DNA of 37,198 bases from Fomitopsis serialis. Lineage: Eukaryota > Basidiomycota > Agaricomycetes > Polyporales > Fomitopsidaceae. The notes below the pieces were generated by a model that worked only from the letters and a program-made list of their open reading frames with translations, ran no database searches and was not told the origin of the DNA. Positions 20,790-33,065 of the stretch are shown here, piece by piece (position 1 is the first letter of the stretch; each line of letters opens with the position of its first letter). Position numbers and translations under genes: made by a program. The stretch spans positions 1 to 37,198 of the forward strand of contig NW_025955340.1 of assembly GCF_022376445.1 (NCBI RefSeq), read 5' to 3'.

Positions 20790-21166
20790 GAAAAGGAGGA
20801 AATGGCCCCACCGTGTCGACAGTCGTACGTGGCAGACAGGTGGTGTGCCAGCTGCCTACGAGGTGGGGTGCGCGTGGTTTTGACATGCGTTAACGTAGTA
20901 CCGCCGTGCAAATTACATTGATATGAGCTGCATGCATGCGTTGAGCGTGAGGTCCTTGCGTCGCAGACAGCATTCTTGCAGTATTCAAGCACCCATTCAC
21001 GATCACGAATCGGTATTCAATCGCATAGTAATGGTTCACGTCTACGCAGCCCACATTACATTGAACAGTTCGAATAATGCTCTATGAGTACAGTGAAATG
21101 AAATCCACAATTGAGCCCAGGCCCGGGATACACGCGTGGCACAGAGCACTAGTAGAACGAGGACTA
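20790..21166. other. Spacer, no supported gene
   Basis: Short frames on both strands have no recognisable motif. This could hold a 5' exon or promoter of the beta-rich protein gene on the minus strand. Confidence 0.3.
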
Positions 21167-22066
21167 CTACGCAGGAGATCCGCTGGGGCTTGGCTGCGCA
21201 TCATCTCTCTCAGTCGACGAAACAAAAGCCTTGTTGACCTGTTGCTGCCGTTCATCTACTACTTCATCTTCGGGAACAGCGTTGATCGCGGCGGGGTTAT
21301 TGCCATGTGATGCCCTATCATTGTCGAGGATAGATCTAAAGACTCTGTGGCACGATATCAGTACATAATGAATAGAAGCCCAGAAGGGAGACATACCGTG
21401 CAAGCTTTTTTGCGTCATTTCCAGCCGACTTGCGAAGACTAGTGAGATGGTCGTCGAGTGTGACCCAGTACTTAGTTGATTGATCTTCTTCATAAATGAG
21501 GCGCTATAGGGCTCAGTCAGTGGAGTCCCTGGCAGGACGAGCTCGTCGACGGAGCCGCGCTCGGCGTGGACACAGGTCTCGAGCGAGAGCGACGTCATGC
21601 TTGAGCTGAGGCTCAACGACGCCGACGCAGTCAAACCGCCCGTGAACCGGCTAAAGAAGCCGGAGCGTCGGGACTCCCGACGCTCCTGCTTTTGGAGACG
21701 GTGCTTGCGGGCGTTGACGGCGTGGTCGTGTTGTTAGTCGCGACGCTGAGCGTGGACGACGCCGTGGAGGACGGAACAGATGGTGCATTGCTCCGCGGGG
21801 GAGACGCAGCAGGAGCCTCGCGCAGAAAGGGGGGAAATGAGAGACTCCGAGTCGGATATCATGTTCATAAGATACACGCCAGTGACCGATGTCAGATGGC
21901 AAAGCAAGCAGACGTCAGCGCCTGCACGGGAGAGGAGCCTAGTGTCTCGAAATGGCTGCACTGTAGCCTCGTGCGGAGGCCCAATGTCGGGGGCGCGCGG
22001 GGGCGGCGCGCTGGACGTGGTCACTTGATACGTGGATCTCACTGAGACACCGCTCTGGCTCGCCAC
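21167..22066 (-). CDS. Hypothetical Ser/Thr/Pro-rich protein, exon structure unresolved
   Basis: Minus-strand frames include SGVSVRSTYQVTTSSAPPPR from an ATG at 22066. A Ser/Thr/Pro-rich frame around 21660-21810 reads SSTASSTLSVATNNTTTPST. A further stretch at 21634-21167 reads SLSLSSSMTSLSLETC, then GSVDELVLPGTPLTEPYSAS. These lie in different frames, so introns are needed, and I could not fix the joins. The low-complexity Ser/Thr composition fits a cytoplasmic tail or stalk of a fungal membrane protein, possibly the same gene as the stretch at 22.6-23 kb. No domain is recognised. Confidence 0.3.
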
Positions 22067-22633
22067 AATACGGATGACATCCGAGCCTAGGCTGGTCCCG
22101 GATCCGTCTACCGAGCCACCTTCAAGTTGAAGGACAAGGAGAACGCGCTACTAGTACATAACACTTTTGAGAAAGCTAGATCAGTGGGAAGGCAGTGTTG
22201 TAATGATCAGACATCTCACCCTGCGCTCCCAGCACCGGTGCAGTGCTCGACGGCATCGCGTATTCAGTGCGCCGAGTACTCATTATTTAATCATTGCTGG
22301 TGCCCGTAAAATTGCATCGAGTTTATCATCAGAGTACGAGGCAGTACTACCACGCAACTTGAAGGACGTACCGGTACACACAGAACTGAAATACGAGTAA
22401 TACTTCGAAGGAGGAGGGGGTCCATCGAGCCACCGGCCGATACCGCATGCGCGCTCGACTCATCTTGACAGTGGGTGGAGGCAAGGTGGAGGACCGCGGC
22501 GACAGAACCTGTCTCCTGCTGACAAAGCCGTGACAGCACGTTCCACACAGGTTTTGCCGTCAGCTGTCCGACACCTGGCTTGCATGTGCTCCGCACGTAT
22601 TGAACATCGTGTCCCGTAGCTGCTGTCGCCACG

Positions 22634-22994
22634 TTAGACGCACGATTCGCCCGTTTCGAGGTGTAATGTGAGGAGGAAGAGGCAGATGACGCCACAGATG
22701 ACCCATAGTCGCCTGCGGGCGAGTCTACACCAATGAGCAGGAATCAACTCCAAAATGTCGGCATAGTCACTTTGTATCCACTCACCGAAAAACAGACAGA
22801 CAAGGACCTAAGATGATGTGGGTGCGGCTCCTGTCGGGGTCATGAGTGATTCCCAAATCTTCTGTCGATATACTTGGGCTATGCAATGCTATAGGCCCAA
22901 TGTCGCCATCTTCAGCGATAAGAAGTCGCAGACCACCTGCATTGTATAACGTGTATCCGATGAGCAGCGATTGTGATTCAGACACTTTCACCAA
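22634..22994 (-). CDS. Possible exons of a membrane protein (partial)
   Basis: A frame ending at 22785 (SESQSLLIGYTLYN, then HIILGPCLSVF) has a GTGAGT donor in phase 2. Joined to an acceptor at 22725 it continues ARRRLWVICGVICLFLLTLHL, a likely membrane segment, and stops at 22634. The SLLIGYTLYN piece resembles the end of the ectodomain seen in many uncharacterised Agaricomycete membrane proteins. Upstream pieces may lie at 23.3-23.9 kb, but the frames there are broken. An alternative splice phase reads into a Ser-rich tail instead. The call rests on these local signals only. Confidence 0.25.
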
Positions 22995-22999
22995 GTACC

Positions 23000-24810
23000 T
23001 TCATCCAAACTGTCCTTTCTCTGAAAAGTTGCCAGTGCTTTCGTGCGTGTGACCAGTCCACGTATTCTAGAAGCGAAGCCGTCCGGGGCTTGGTCATCCG
23101 ACATGAGTACACAGTCAAGAAACGATGCTGCGAAGTACGCGACGCAACCAGTGGAACAGTGAAAGTAGACCCCGATGGCTCAGCACTCAGTAGAGTCAGT
23201 CGCGGCGGGACCATGCGTATATATCATCAATCCTGACTGTGCCCGATCAGCGCTTTGGGCCCGAGCTCGACAATGGCTGTGTTGAACTGTCAAGTCAAGT
23301 CATGCGATTGTTGCGAACGCAAAGATATACACAGTACGTCGGGGAGATGTGTCTATGCAGAGACCGTGACGCTGAAGCCAGTAAGACTGGCGCCAGTGAC
23401 GCTGGCTGCTCTGAGTCACAAGTCCGTACGTTCCGTGCTGGCAATTGATCGATCCAAGTAGGTAGTAAACGGTAGTACATACCGCATCCTGGCAGCGCCC
23501 GTGTGTGTAGTTCCATATGGCCTTATACATGTCGACGTATGATCAACAAAAGTTGACCTATTGTTGGCGAGGCGCACGGCGACAACGTTCTGGACAACAC
23601 GCCTCGAGTGCGTTACCTATGTCCGTAGAGTTGCTGCTCGCAACTCAGAGCGCACTTGATTGACGACAGGCTGTCCACAGCTGAACCGCTGCCAGCGCTC
23701 GTACGATTCAGGCTGTGGTTTTCATCGAGGCAGTCAACCTCCCCGAAGCTGTGAACCATATACAACACGCATGCTTGTGTCGTGAGCAATGTGGCGGGCG
23801 CCGCACAACGGCAGGTGGGTGAATGGTATACGCAAGGCATTATGCATCCTGAACACCCCTCAGAAGTGTGTCCAACTGTGCAAACGTTCAGGTATATATA
23901 TGCAGCCGCTTGAAACTTGAAGACTTTACACTCACCTTATCCAATGTGGTTACAATACCTCTACAACAGGTTTTGGAGCATGCAGACACCGATAAATCCT
24001 CAAGATCAGCCCGCTGGAACGAAAACAGTGGAGAGGCTCGTAACAACGGCCGCAGAAATCACGACGAGCTGCAAAAAAGTAAGCACGATCTATGTCGCAC
24101 TTGGCTACTCAGCTGACTCGCGACAAAACACAAGCACATACGGACCACCGACGACCACGCACGCGCGTTGTGCGTTGTGCAGCATCCTTGCCACTGCAAC
24201 GACGAAGACGAATATGACCCTCTGCGTGACCACTACCGCCAGGACGATGTAGTGGTCGAAATAGCCGCCGATCTCGGATTTGGCTTTGGCTTTGGTCATA
24301 TGTGTAGCGTGGAGGAAGGGATGGTCATGATGCCGCGACGCTGGGAATCATGCGCGGAGCACGAGCCGAATCAGCATTGACACGAAGTTGCACGCGTTGT
24401 CTGGCGTGCCTCGGTTTGCACTGGTTATCGAGACGGATCCAGCACTCCGTTATCCTCTCCGGGTAGATTGGCATGTCTCCATCCTAGTCCAGTGTAGATG
24501 ATCAGCAGCGACACTCAGCATGGCCCTTCCACGAGAAGCATCCATGAGGAACGAGGCACCACAGCCGTACACCTCATGGTAGAACAAACTCACACACAGT
24601 CATCCAGCCCTGCTAAGCTGGGACTCGAAAGGCCACATTGCAACCACGCACCTGTCATATAGCGATATGAATGAAAAACACGAAGCCGAAGTACATCGAG
24701 ATTCCGCCCAGATATGACTCACAAGGTAGAAAGACAGCATGCCAATGCAATCGATATACAGCGTGCAACCCCGAACCACTCCCACAGAGCCAGATTAGGC
24801 TCAAGCGATA
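23000..24810. other. Poorly resolved 1.8 kb, no firm gene
   Basis: Several short minus-strand frames exist, including a hydrophobic stretch at 24299-24105 (YIVLAVVVTQRVIFVFVVAVA) that could be a membrane segment or signal anchor. None can be joined with confidence. No RNA gene or repeat is recognised. Confidence 0.3.
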
Positions 24811-24815
24811 GGAAA

Positions 24816-26937
24816 CTAGAACTTGAACTCCTTCTCCCGTCTTCTCTCCCTGTCGTTGTCCGACTTATGTTTCCGCTTCGCCATCTCCTTGCCAATCATG
24901 TCTGAGAAGTCTTCACGACCATGCGCCCCCGGCACACCTGCAGATCCGCGCGCATGCTGCTCGTACTTCCGGCGTAGCTCCTCCTCAGACATTCCTTCCA
25001 GCTCCGCTGCATCAATGGAAACATCCACGCCATTGCGTCGCTGCATCGCACAAGGTGAGTCAGTATAGTACAACAGGGCGCGGAAGATATAGGTGACTCA
25101 CCTTCGAGCCTCGTTCGTCTCCGAGGACAGGAATGGCGCCACCCCCTGTAACGGCAGTGACATCGTACCCACGCTCGCTGCCCATGAGGCCACGCACGGA
25201 GGTCTGCTTCTCGGGCACGACCTGGTAGAGCGACCGCGGGCCAGTATCTGCGGCCTCTGAAGGCGCGCGACCTGCATTCTTCCGGAGCTCGAGGAAGTCT
25301 GGCGTCTCCAGCCCGCCTGCCACTGTCGACACGACGCTCGTCATGCCGGATGGCGTTTCCAGGCCGGATGGCGTCTGCATGCCATCTTGCGGCAATGGCT
25401 CTGACTGCTCCTCTTCCTCGCTTTCTTCCTCGCTTTCTTCTTCCTCTTCCTCTGCATGCGAAGTCAGCACGCGAACAGACACCGAGACATAGTACAAGTC
25501 ACAAACCTTCTTCGGGTTCAAGTTCACCCCACATATTGCGATCGACTGGTTCACCCATCTAGCGGAAACCTCGTTAGTCACATGAATGAGGGCGGAGGCC
25601 GATGACTTACGTCTGCGTCGGTATTCTTCGGCATGACACCGAAGACGTCACCGTAGAGTGGACGATTGTATTCATCAAGCGGCGGCTTACCCCAACCACC
25701 TGGATGGAACCCCCACTGCGCACTGAACAGGAGCTCTATGAGATGAAACCTTTGAGACGTACCAGACCACTCACCCTTCAGGAATTGGAGCGTTCAGACC
25801 AGGAGTACGTAAGGTCGGATAACTAGGAGGCGGCCCAAACCGCTGCATGCTGATCAGCCATGGCGGAGGTGCAAGTGGCGGTATTGAAAGCGCCTCGACC
25901 AGCTCGGGGGATAGGTCACCAGGCCTCTTGTGCTTGAGCTGCGTCTCGAACTCTTTGCCTTCATAGTACCTGAGTACATCAGAGACTGTCAGCTGCACAT
26001 AAACCAGAACCAACCTGACTGCTCACATCTCGCCAAAGCCTGTCACGTTTGGCTTCGTCATGAATTTGAAGAACGCGTCGTGCAGCTTTTGGTAGTCAAT
26101 GTCGACCTTGCCCATCTTCGGCTGAACGCGCTCGCGCGTCTTCGCCTTGAGCGACATGTTTGCCTCTTTCTCCTTGACGGCATCACGCATAGTGGCAATA
26201 CCGGTGTCGGCGATGTATGACGGCAACTGGAACGGAGGCTTCTCGATACCACGCTTTCCCTGGAGGTAGTCGCGCTTCGCACTCCAGTGGCTTGGGATAG
26301 GTACAGTATTACGGTAGCTCTTCAGGTGGAGGAGGAGACGGGGGTCAGCGGCGGTGACGTCTGTCCACTCAACGACTTCAGGTTTCTTGACGAGCTGCTT
26401 GAGTTCTGCAACCGTCAACCGGTTCATTTTGCGCGCCTTCTTCTTGGACAGAGGCTTCTTCTCTTCCGCCTCGGAGTCGCCCTCAGAGGCCATGTCGTCG
26501 TCCGAGTAGATGATCTCGCCTTTCGAGGGCTCTTGGTCGCGATCCTGCTGTGGACGCATGCGCGTCAATACGCCGAAAGGTTAGAATGCGTTACGCACTG
26601 ATGAGGCCTCAGCAGGCAGCTGGAAGCGAGCAAATACGTCGGAGAATTCTTCCAGTGCAGGGCCTTTGACATCCAACTGCTCAGGTACGTACTCGACATC
26701 CATGGGTACACCCGCATCCTCCATCTTCACGTCCGCATCCGACTCGTCATTGCCATTCGTCTACGCAACCGCGGTACACCTCAGTAACTCATTGTGCGTG
26801 CATGCCACACAAGAACGCACCGGCTTCTCCGCTTTCTTCTGCTTCGCCTTCAGCCTCCTCAACTGGTTCTTTGACTTGATTTTGCCATTGGCCTTGACAC
26901 CATTGGTGGCAGCCGCTGTCTCTACTTGTGTGGCCAT
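24816..26937 (-). CDS. Splicing factor 3B subunit 2 (SF3B2 / SAP145 / Cus1)
   Basis: The gene starts with MATQVETAAATNGVKANG and the Lys-rich SKNQLRRLKAKQKKAEKP (exon 26937-26821). Next come an acidic segment and the DUF382 core (LTVAELKQLVKKPEVVEWTD, then DPRLLLHLKSYRNTVPIPSH). The PSP-type segment follows (RPGDLSPELVEALSIPPLAPPPW), then QWGFHPGGWGKPPLDEYNRP and VDRNMWGELEPEE. The last parts are a Glu-rich run, PSGLETPSGMTS and a charged C terminus ending EFKF. This order is diagnostic for SF3B2, a U2 snRNP subunit that contacts pre-mRNA around the branch site in the nucleus. At least six introns are visible. The gene is divergent from eIF4A, 345 bases away. Confidence 0.93.
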
Positions 26938-27282
26938 CTTCCTGGTTGACTATTGAGGGGCCGAGGACTGGTGCGCAGGAATACCGACGGCAGGAGCGGA
27001 CGGAGAACGGACAGGATCGAGGTCGGCACGGACGACTGGGAGCGTCGAGCTTCGCTGACGTAAGCCACAACATTCCGGAACAGGGCAGCGGAGGACGAAT
27101 CATCCGGCAGGCTCCGATTCGCTGACTGACATCGCAAACCGGTAGAAATTTGCTTTCGACGAAGTCCTTTACGGCACGCTCAAGACGAGACCAGCTCTCT
27201 TTACCAGCTACCACCACCACTCCGCGCATTTCGACCGACTGCAGAGTCGATCCAAAATCGAAGCAGAAAACAAGAAGCAATC
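26938..27282. promoter_or_regulatory. Shared divergent promoter, SF3B2 / eIF4A
   Basis: 345 bases separate the two start codons. No TATA box is evident. A and C richness increases toward the eIF4A ATG (AAAACAAGAAGCAATCATGG), a good fungal start context. Confidence 0.5.
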
Positions 27283-28810
27283 ATGGCGTCGTACGTTCGC
27301 TATGGTGTACCTCGGGCTTGCAGAAGCTGATCAGAGGGCTGTACAGCACTGAACAACTGCAGGATATCCAGGAGGGCGAGATTGAGTCCAACTGGGACCA
27401 GGTCGTCGACAAGTGAGTGAGCGCACCACGAAGTCTCGAGCAAGCCTCTGATCGCGCGGCTGTGCAGCTTCGACAACATGGAATTGAAGGCCGAACTTCT
27501 CCGTGGTATCTACGCCTATGGGTAAGTCTCCTCGGACACGCATATACTCTCCTTCTGAGGCAGTGCAGTTTCGAGCGTCCCTCGGCCATCCAGCAGCGCG
27601 CCATTGTCCCTGTCATCAAGGGCCACGATGTTATTGCCCAGGCCCAGTCCGGCACTGGCAAGACGGCCACCTTCTCCATCTCCATCCTCCAAAAGATCGA
27701 TCCCGAAATCAAGGGCACCCAGGCGCTCATTCTCGCGCCGACGCGTGAGCTGGCGCAGCAGATTCAAAAGGTCGTGGTCGCCCTCGGCGACTACATGAAC
27801 GTCGAGTGCCACGCTTGTGTCGGCGGTACCAACGTCCGTGAGGATATGGCCAAGCTCCAGGAAGGCGCCCAGGTCGTCGTCGGCACTCCCGGCCGTGTCT
27901 TTGACATGATCAACCGTCGTGCGTTGAGGACCGACAACATGAAGATGTTCTGTCTGGATGAGGCCGACGAGATGTTGTCCCGTGGGTTCAAGGACCAGAT
28001 CTACGAGGTCTTCCAGCTCCTGCCGCAGGACACCCAGGTCGTCTTGCTCTCCGCTACCATGCCCGCCGATGTGCTGGAGGTCACGAAGAAATTCATGCGC
28101 GACCCCGTCCGTATCCTCGTCAAGCGTGACGAGCTTACGCTCGAAGGTATCAAGCAGTTCTACATTGCCGTGGAGAAGGAAGAGTGGAAGCTGGACACGT
28201 TGTGCGACTTGTACGAGACGGTCACGATCACGCAGGCCGTCATCTTCTGCAACACGAGGCGGAAGGTCGACTGGTTGACGGAGAAGATGCATGGACGGGA
28301 GTTCACCGTTTCGGCGATGGTGAGCGCTTGTGGCGATCAATGGAGTACATGAAGTGAGATATTAACGCGACGACTTTGACAGCACGGTGACATGGAGCAG
28401 AAGCAGCGCGAGGTGCTGATGAAGGAGTTCCGGTCGGGTTCTTCCCGCGTGTTGATCACGACCGATCTACTTGCTCGCGGTATTGACGTGCAGCAGGTGT
28501 CGCTCGTCATCAACTATGATCTCCCCACCAACCGGGAGAACTACATTCATCGCATTGGCCGTGGTGGTCGCTTCGGGCGGAAGGGTGTCGCGATCAACTT
28601 TGTGACGACGGAGGACGTGCGGATGCTGAGAGACATTGAACGTGAGTGTCCGACGTCAGGCTCGGCGTTGTGGGCGCCACTAATGTTGCTCCGCAGAGTT
28701 CTACAACACTCAAATTGACGAAATGCCGTTGAACGTCGCGTGAGTATTTGATTGTTGAGATCGTCGTCGTGACGGCGTGCTAATGTTTCATGTCTAGCGA
28801 CCTCATCTAG
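27283..28810 (+). CDS. TIF1: ATP-dependent RNA helicase eIF4A
   Basis: Seven exons (27283-27290, 27347-27412, 27468-27521, 27569-28319, 28383-28641, 28697-28739, 28798-28810) give about 397 aa. The DEAD-box motifs follow in order: the Q motif with [12 protein letters not shown], motif I AQSGTGKT, Ia PTRELAQQ, Ib TPGR, motif II DEAD, motif III SAT, motif [11 protein letters not shown], motif V ARGID and motif [10 protein letters not shown]. The end is [11 protein letters not shown], as in yeast and animal eIF4A. eIF4A unwinds mRNA 5' leaders within eIF4F in the cytoplasm. The first coding exon is only 8 bases (ATGGCGTC). It joins in phase 2 to an exon reading [20 protein letters not shown], so the start is fixed by splicing. 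Confidence 0.96.
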
Positions 28811-29617
28811 ATGTACTCTCTACGTCACGCTCTATTTCAATCCAACGGTCATCAACAGGAACAGACGTCGGCTGATCCTGAATATCAGAGTATTTTCTCG
28901 TATTGTCTCGCCTAGTCCCGCCACACCCGCTGCATTCGTACATACCACCGCCCTACCGCACGAAGAACCGCGAACGAGTCCACGCGCTGTCTGCTGACTG
29001 TACTGTATAAGCTGGGTCTTGCGTCTTCGTAGTCTACGTCTGAAGCCATGTATTTCTCGAGCGGTTGTCGCCATATATATTGCTGTTTTCGCCGCGAGTG
29101 GCCGTGTGAGGGCTGATGCGCACGCGTCGGCAGCGTCGGGCGACCGCAGGCATTTGATGCAGGGGGCGGTGCACTGAGGCCCTGGCTGTCGGCGGCGTGC
29201 ACGCCAGAGCCGGGCAGCGATTGGCTGGCGGGGTGCGGGGCGGTCCGCGCAGAGACGCCTGCCGTCGCAGCCCTGTCGAGGACGGCGGACGGACGATCAA
29301 GAAGGCACAAACCAGCCCTCGCGTCGGCTCCAGACTGGCCATGCAGCCCACCGCCTCCTGTCATTGCGATCCGTATATGACCCCTGCAGCGGACCATGGC
29401 CCCCATACCCCTCTCCTCGACATTCAAAAGGGCCCACGCTGTTGCGCTAGCTCAGCGGCTTCCCGTCTCGCCCACGTCCCTCCGCCACCATCGATTTCTT
29501 TACTTGGGCATCAGTCCGGGGCGCCATTTAAGTCCAGTTGATCTAAGTTATCATATATGGTCCGTCTCTTTCATCCTGCCTTCATGCCCACCGACGTCCC
29601 TCTGATCCTCGCCCGCC
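28811..29617. other. Intergenic, eIF4A 3' region and DSP promoter
   Basis: No coding frame here is supported. A CATATATGG TATA-like site at about 29549-29557 lies roughly 65 bases before the phosphatase ATG, followed by a pyrimidine-rich leader. The first part is presumably the eIF4A 3' UTR. Confidence 0.4.
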
Positions 29618-30190
29618 ATGGCTCCGAAACAAAAGATTTCTCTTTCCATGCCGCCGTCCTTCAACACCGCCGCCGCGCCGACCCCGGCGTCCCCGTCCTG
29701 GCGCGGGCCACATACAGGCGTCCCTTTGTCCGTCGCGTCCGCCGCACCACCCCCCACCGAAATAGTGCCCAATGTCTTCATAGCGGACCTTGGCGCAGCC
29801 GAGAACCCAAAGGTGCTCGTCCAGCTGGGCATCACACACGTCCTCAGCGCGATGTGCGGGCGCGTCCTGCTCCCCGCGAACATGCCCCTCGCGCGGCTCC
29901 AGCTCCCCCTCCAAGATAGCCCCTTCGCGGAGCTCGCAGAGTACCTCCCCGCGTCGACCCACTTCCTCTCGGACGCACTCCGCGACCCGAAGGCGCGTGT
30001 CCTCGTGCACTGTGCCCAGGGCATCAGCCGCAGCTCGAGCGTCGTGTGCGCGTACCTGATAGCCAAATACGGCTGGTCACCAGAACGGGCAGTGCGCTTC
30101 GTAAAATCCAAGTACGCCCTCGCGGACCCCAACCCTGGCTTTGTCATGCAGCTGGGCGAATACGCTCGCTCGTTGGAAAGGCCCCGGTAG
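29618..30190 (+). CDS. Dual-specificity protein phosphatase
   Basis: An intronless frame of 190 aa with the cysteine phosphatase signature HCAQGISRSSS (Cys nucleophile, Arg of the P-loop) at about residues 131-141. A plausible general acid Asp lies in LPLQDSPFAEL, about 30 residues before the Cys. NVFIADLGAAENPKVLVQLGITHVL is the usual opening of the DSP fold. After the P-loop the AYLIAKYGWSPERAVRFVKSKY helices match the family. The first 45 residues are Ala/Pro-rich and disordered. Such small DSPs remove phosphate from Tyr and Thr of signalling proteins; the substrate is unknown. Lack of introns is unusual beside its neighbours. Confidence 0.9.
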   Translation: MAPKQKISLSMPPSFNTAAAPTPASPSWRGPHTGVPLSVASAAPPPTEIVPNVFIADLGAAENPKVLVQLGITHVLSAMCGRVLLPANMPLARLQLPLQDSPFAELAEYLPASTHFLSDALRDPKARVLVHCAQGISRSSSVVCAYLIAKYGWSPERAVRFVKSKYALADPNPGFVMQLGEYARSLERPR

Positions 30191-30432
30191 CAAGACTGTT
30201 ATTTCACTTCGGGCTTAGGGACGGTGCGTACATAGTGGCGGAGAACGGTCTTTACATTATTACTTCCTGTTACATTACTGTACCACGTGCATTCGTAGGC
30301 TCATACCAGGTCCTGTCTGATATCAGATGCAACTTGTGGAATACCAGCGAAATACACATTAAACATACATAGTGATACATCCACAATATCCCTGATACAC
30401 GAGAAATGTCCAGAGCAGGATCAGGGGTATTC

Positions 30433-31525
<1,093 letters not shown>

Positions 31526-31804
31526 GTTCTAGCCGAATGCGGTACCTCCGAGTAAAAATACGAGATGTAGCAGTGAGTACAGAAATCTACAGTGTCGCAC
31601 GCCGGCGAAGTGAGTACAAGCTGCGGTCGCAGGAGAGAGAAGTTGAGTGTCGGTGCCGTGGGTGAGCGTTGCGCCCCGCAGCGACGGCGACGCGGTGGCG
31701 CGGTTACACGTACCACGTGATGCACCGGAGCTCGCCGGGCACTCGTCCCTCGCCGACAACTCAACGTTGCCAGAAGTACTCCAGTCCACCGACCGACCAC
31801 CACC
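31526..31804. promoter_or_regulatory. Shared divergent promoter, Rab / ATP synthase epsilon
   Basis: 279 bases lie between the start codons. The region is GC-rich with a CCACCACCATG context at the ATP synthase start. No further gene is seen. Confidence 0.45.
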
Positions 31805-32165
31805 ATGAGCAGCGCTACCTGGCGTAACGTCTTCACGTACGTCTTTTGTCCCCTGACTAGCCTATAGCGTGGCATGCTCGAACTTCGGCTGACTTTCGTC
31901 TTTTGCGATGACTAGGTACAACAAGTACACGCAGATTGCGGCCCGCGCCGTGAGGCAGTCGCTCAAGGAGAGCGAGCGTGTCCAGGCAGAGAAGCGCGGC
32001 CTCACCGCCCTGAAGTACCAACATTGGGAGAATGGCGTCGGTGGTCAGCAGGTGCGTCGCCGTGCATTGTGTACCCTTGATTCGGCGACTCATGTTTTCT
32101 TACTTCTCATCTAGACGTCCCTCTTCAAGCCCGTGGAGAAGGAGATAAAGCAGGGAGTGGTATGA
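31805..32165 (+). CDS. ATP15: Mitochondrial ATP synthase subunit epsilon
   Basis: Three exons (from ATG 31805, second exon starting at about 31917, stop at 32165) give about 72 aa. The protein reads SSATWRNVFTYNKYTQIAAR, then AVRQSLKESERVQAEKRG, and ends QQTSLFKPVEKEIKQGVV. The W/YxKY..IAAR..R.SLK pattern and the very small size are typical of the mitochondrial F1 epsilon subunit, which stabilises the central stalk with gamma and delta. It has no cleavable presequence, as in yeast. The two introns are typical of the region. Confidence 0.9.
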
Positions 32166-33065
32166 TGATGGGAGCCGCTCCCGAAAGAGCACCGTGTCGG
32201 CTGTCTTTGTCTGGAAACAATCGTATTGGTTCGCTACCCTGATTGAATCGCATTCATTTGCCACCGCATGCCTGTCCGTCGACTTCTCCTTCGTGTGGTG
32301 AAGCATTTACTCGTCGTTGTGACTTTTCACCATACGTGGTTATCGCCGCCTCTTCCACCGCTCTACGGAACGTGCGACAGGATCTCGACGCTTGCTGCAC
32401 CCTGGTACGGCAGCGTATACAATCATCCTGACACTAGCCTGAATCGAATCATTAAATCGGATATACCAGAGGGAATGCCTCCCGAATAGGAGACGGCTTC
32501 TACAATGTCGCGGCGGTGACTATGTAATTGACGTACGAGCTTGTTTTACGCGTGCTGATCGCGATCTCAGAGGATCTTACGAGGTACCTTGAGGCGTTAA
32601 TTCCAGGGACTCTTCGGAGCTTCTCCTGTGGCCATGGACACCGATTTCGTCGGTGTTGACTCGACGAGGGAACGGGACCGACAACGCGGCCAGCGCGCAC
32701 ACTCCCGCGCGTCCCAGAATGGTCTGGGATTGCCTGCGGGAAGTGCTCGGCTGGCGTCAGCTGCCCTGCGAGAAGCCCGCGGGCCTCTTGAACCCTTTGA
32801 GGTCGGGTCTCTGAGGCCCCTCAGTGGCCGACGGCGTACGGCACTGCCCCTCGTTGCCGCTGCGCACCCACCGCGCGGCGCATCGGGCGAGGCGCCCGCG
32901 CGCGGATTCCCACGCGCGTCTGGCGGCGTCGCCGACAGATCGCTTACATACGCATTCTTCTTTTCTCCTCACTCTCGATCAAAAACCCTCCGCGCAGGCC
33001 TCCTCGCCACTCCGCTCTCCCCGCTCCCCAGTCCCTCTCTTCTCACCCAAAAACTTGTAACTGCC
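32166..33065. other. 900-base intergenic region before the CCHC gene
   Basis: No coding frame is supported. The last 80 bases before ATG 33066 are strongly pyrimidine-rich (CTCCGCTCTCCCCGCTCCCC, then CTCTCTTCTC), typical of highly expressed fungal genes. A GC-rich block occupies 32690-32940 and could be 5' UTR. Confidence 0.4.

Noticed and set aside
21055..21080. GTTCGAAT as a tRNA T-arm
   Set aside because: No acceptor stem, anticodon arm or matching 3' end could be folded around it.
25380..25581. Frame reading VNQSIAICGVNLNPKKV upstream of the SF3B2 Glu-rich exon
   Set aside because: The true exon in another frame reads VDRNMWGELEPEE, which matches SF3B2 and is bordered by splice sites.
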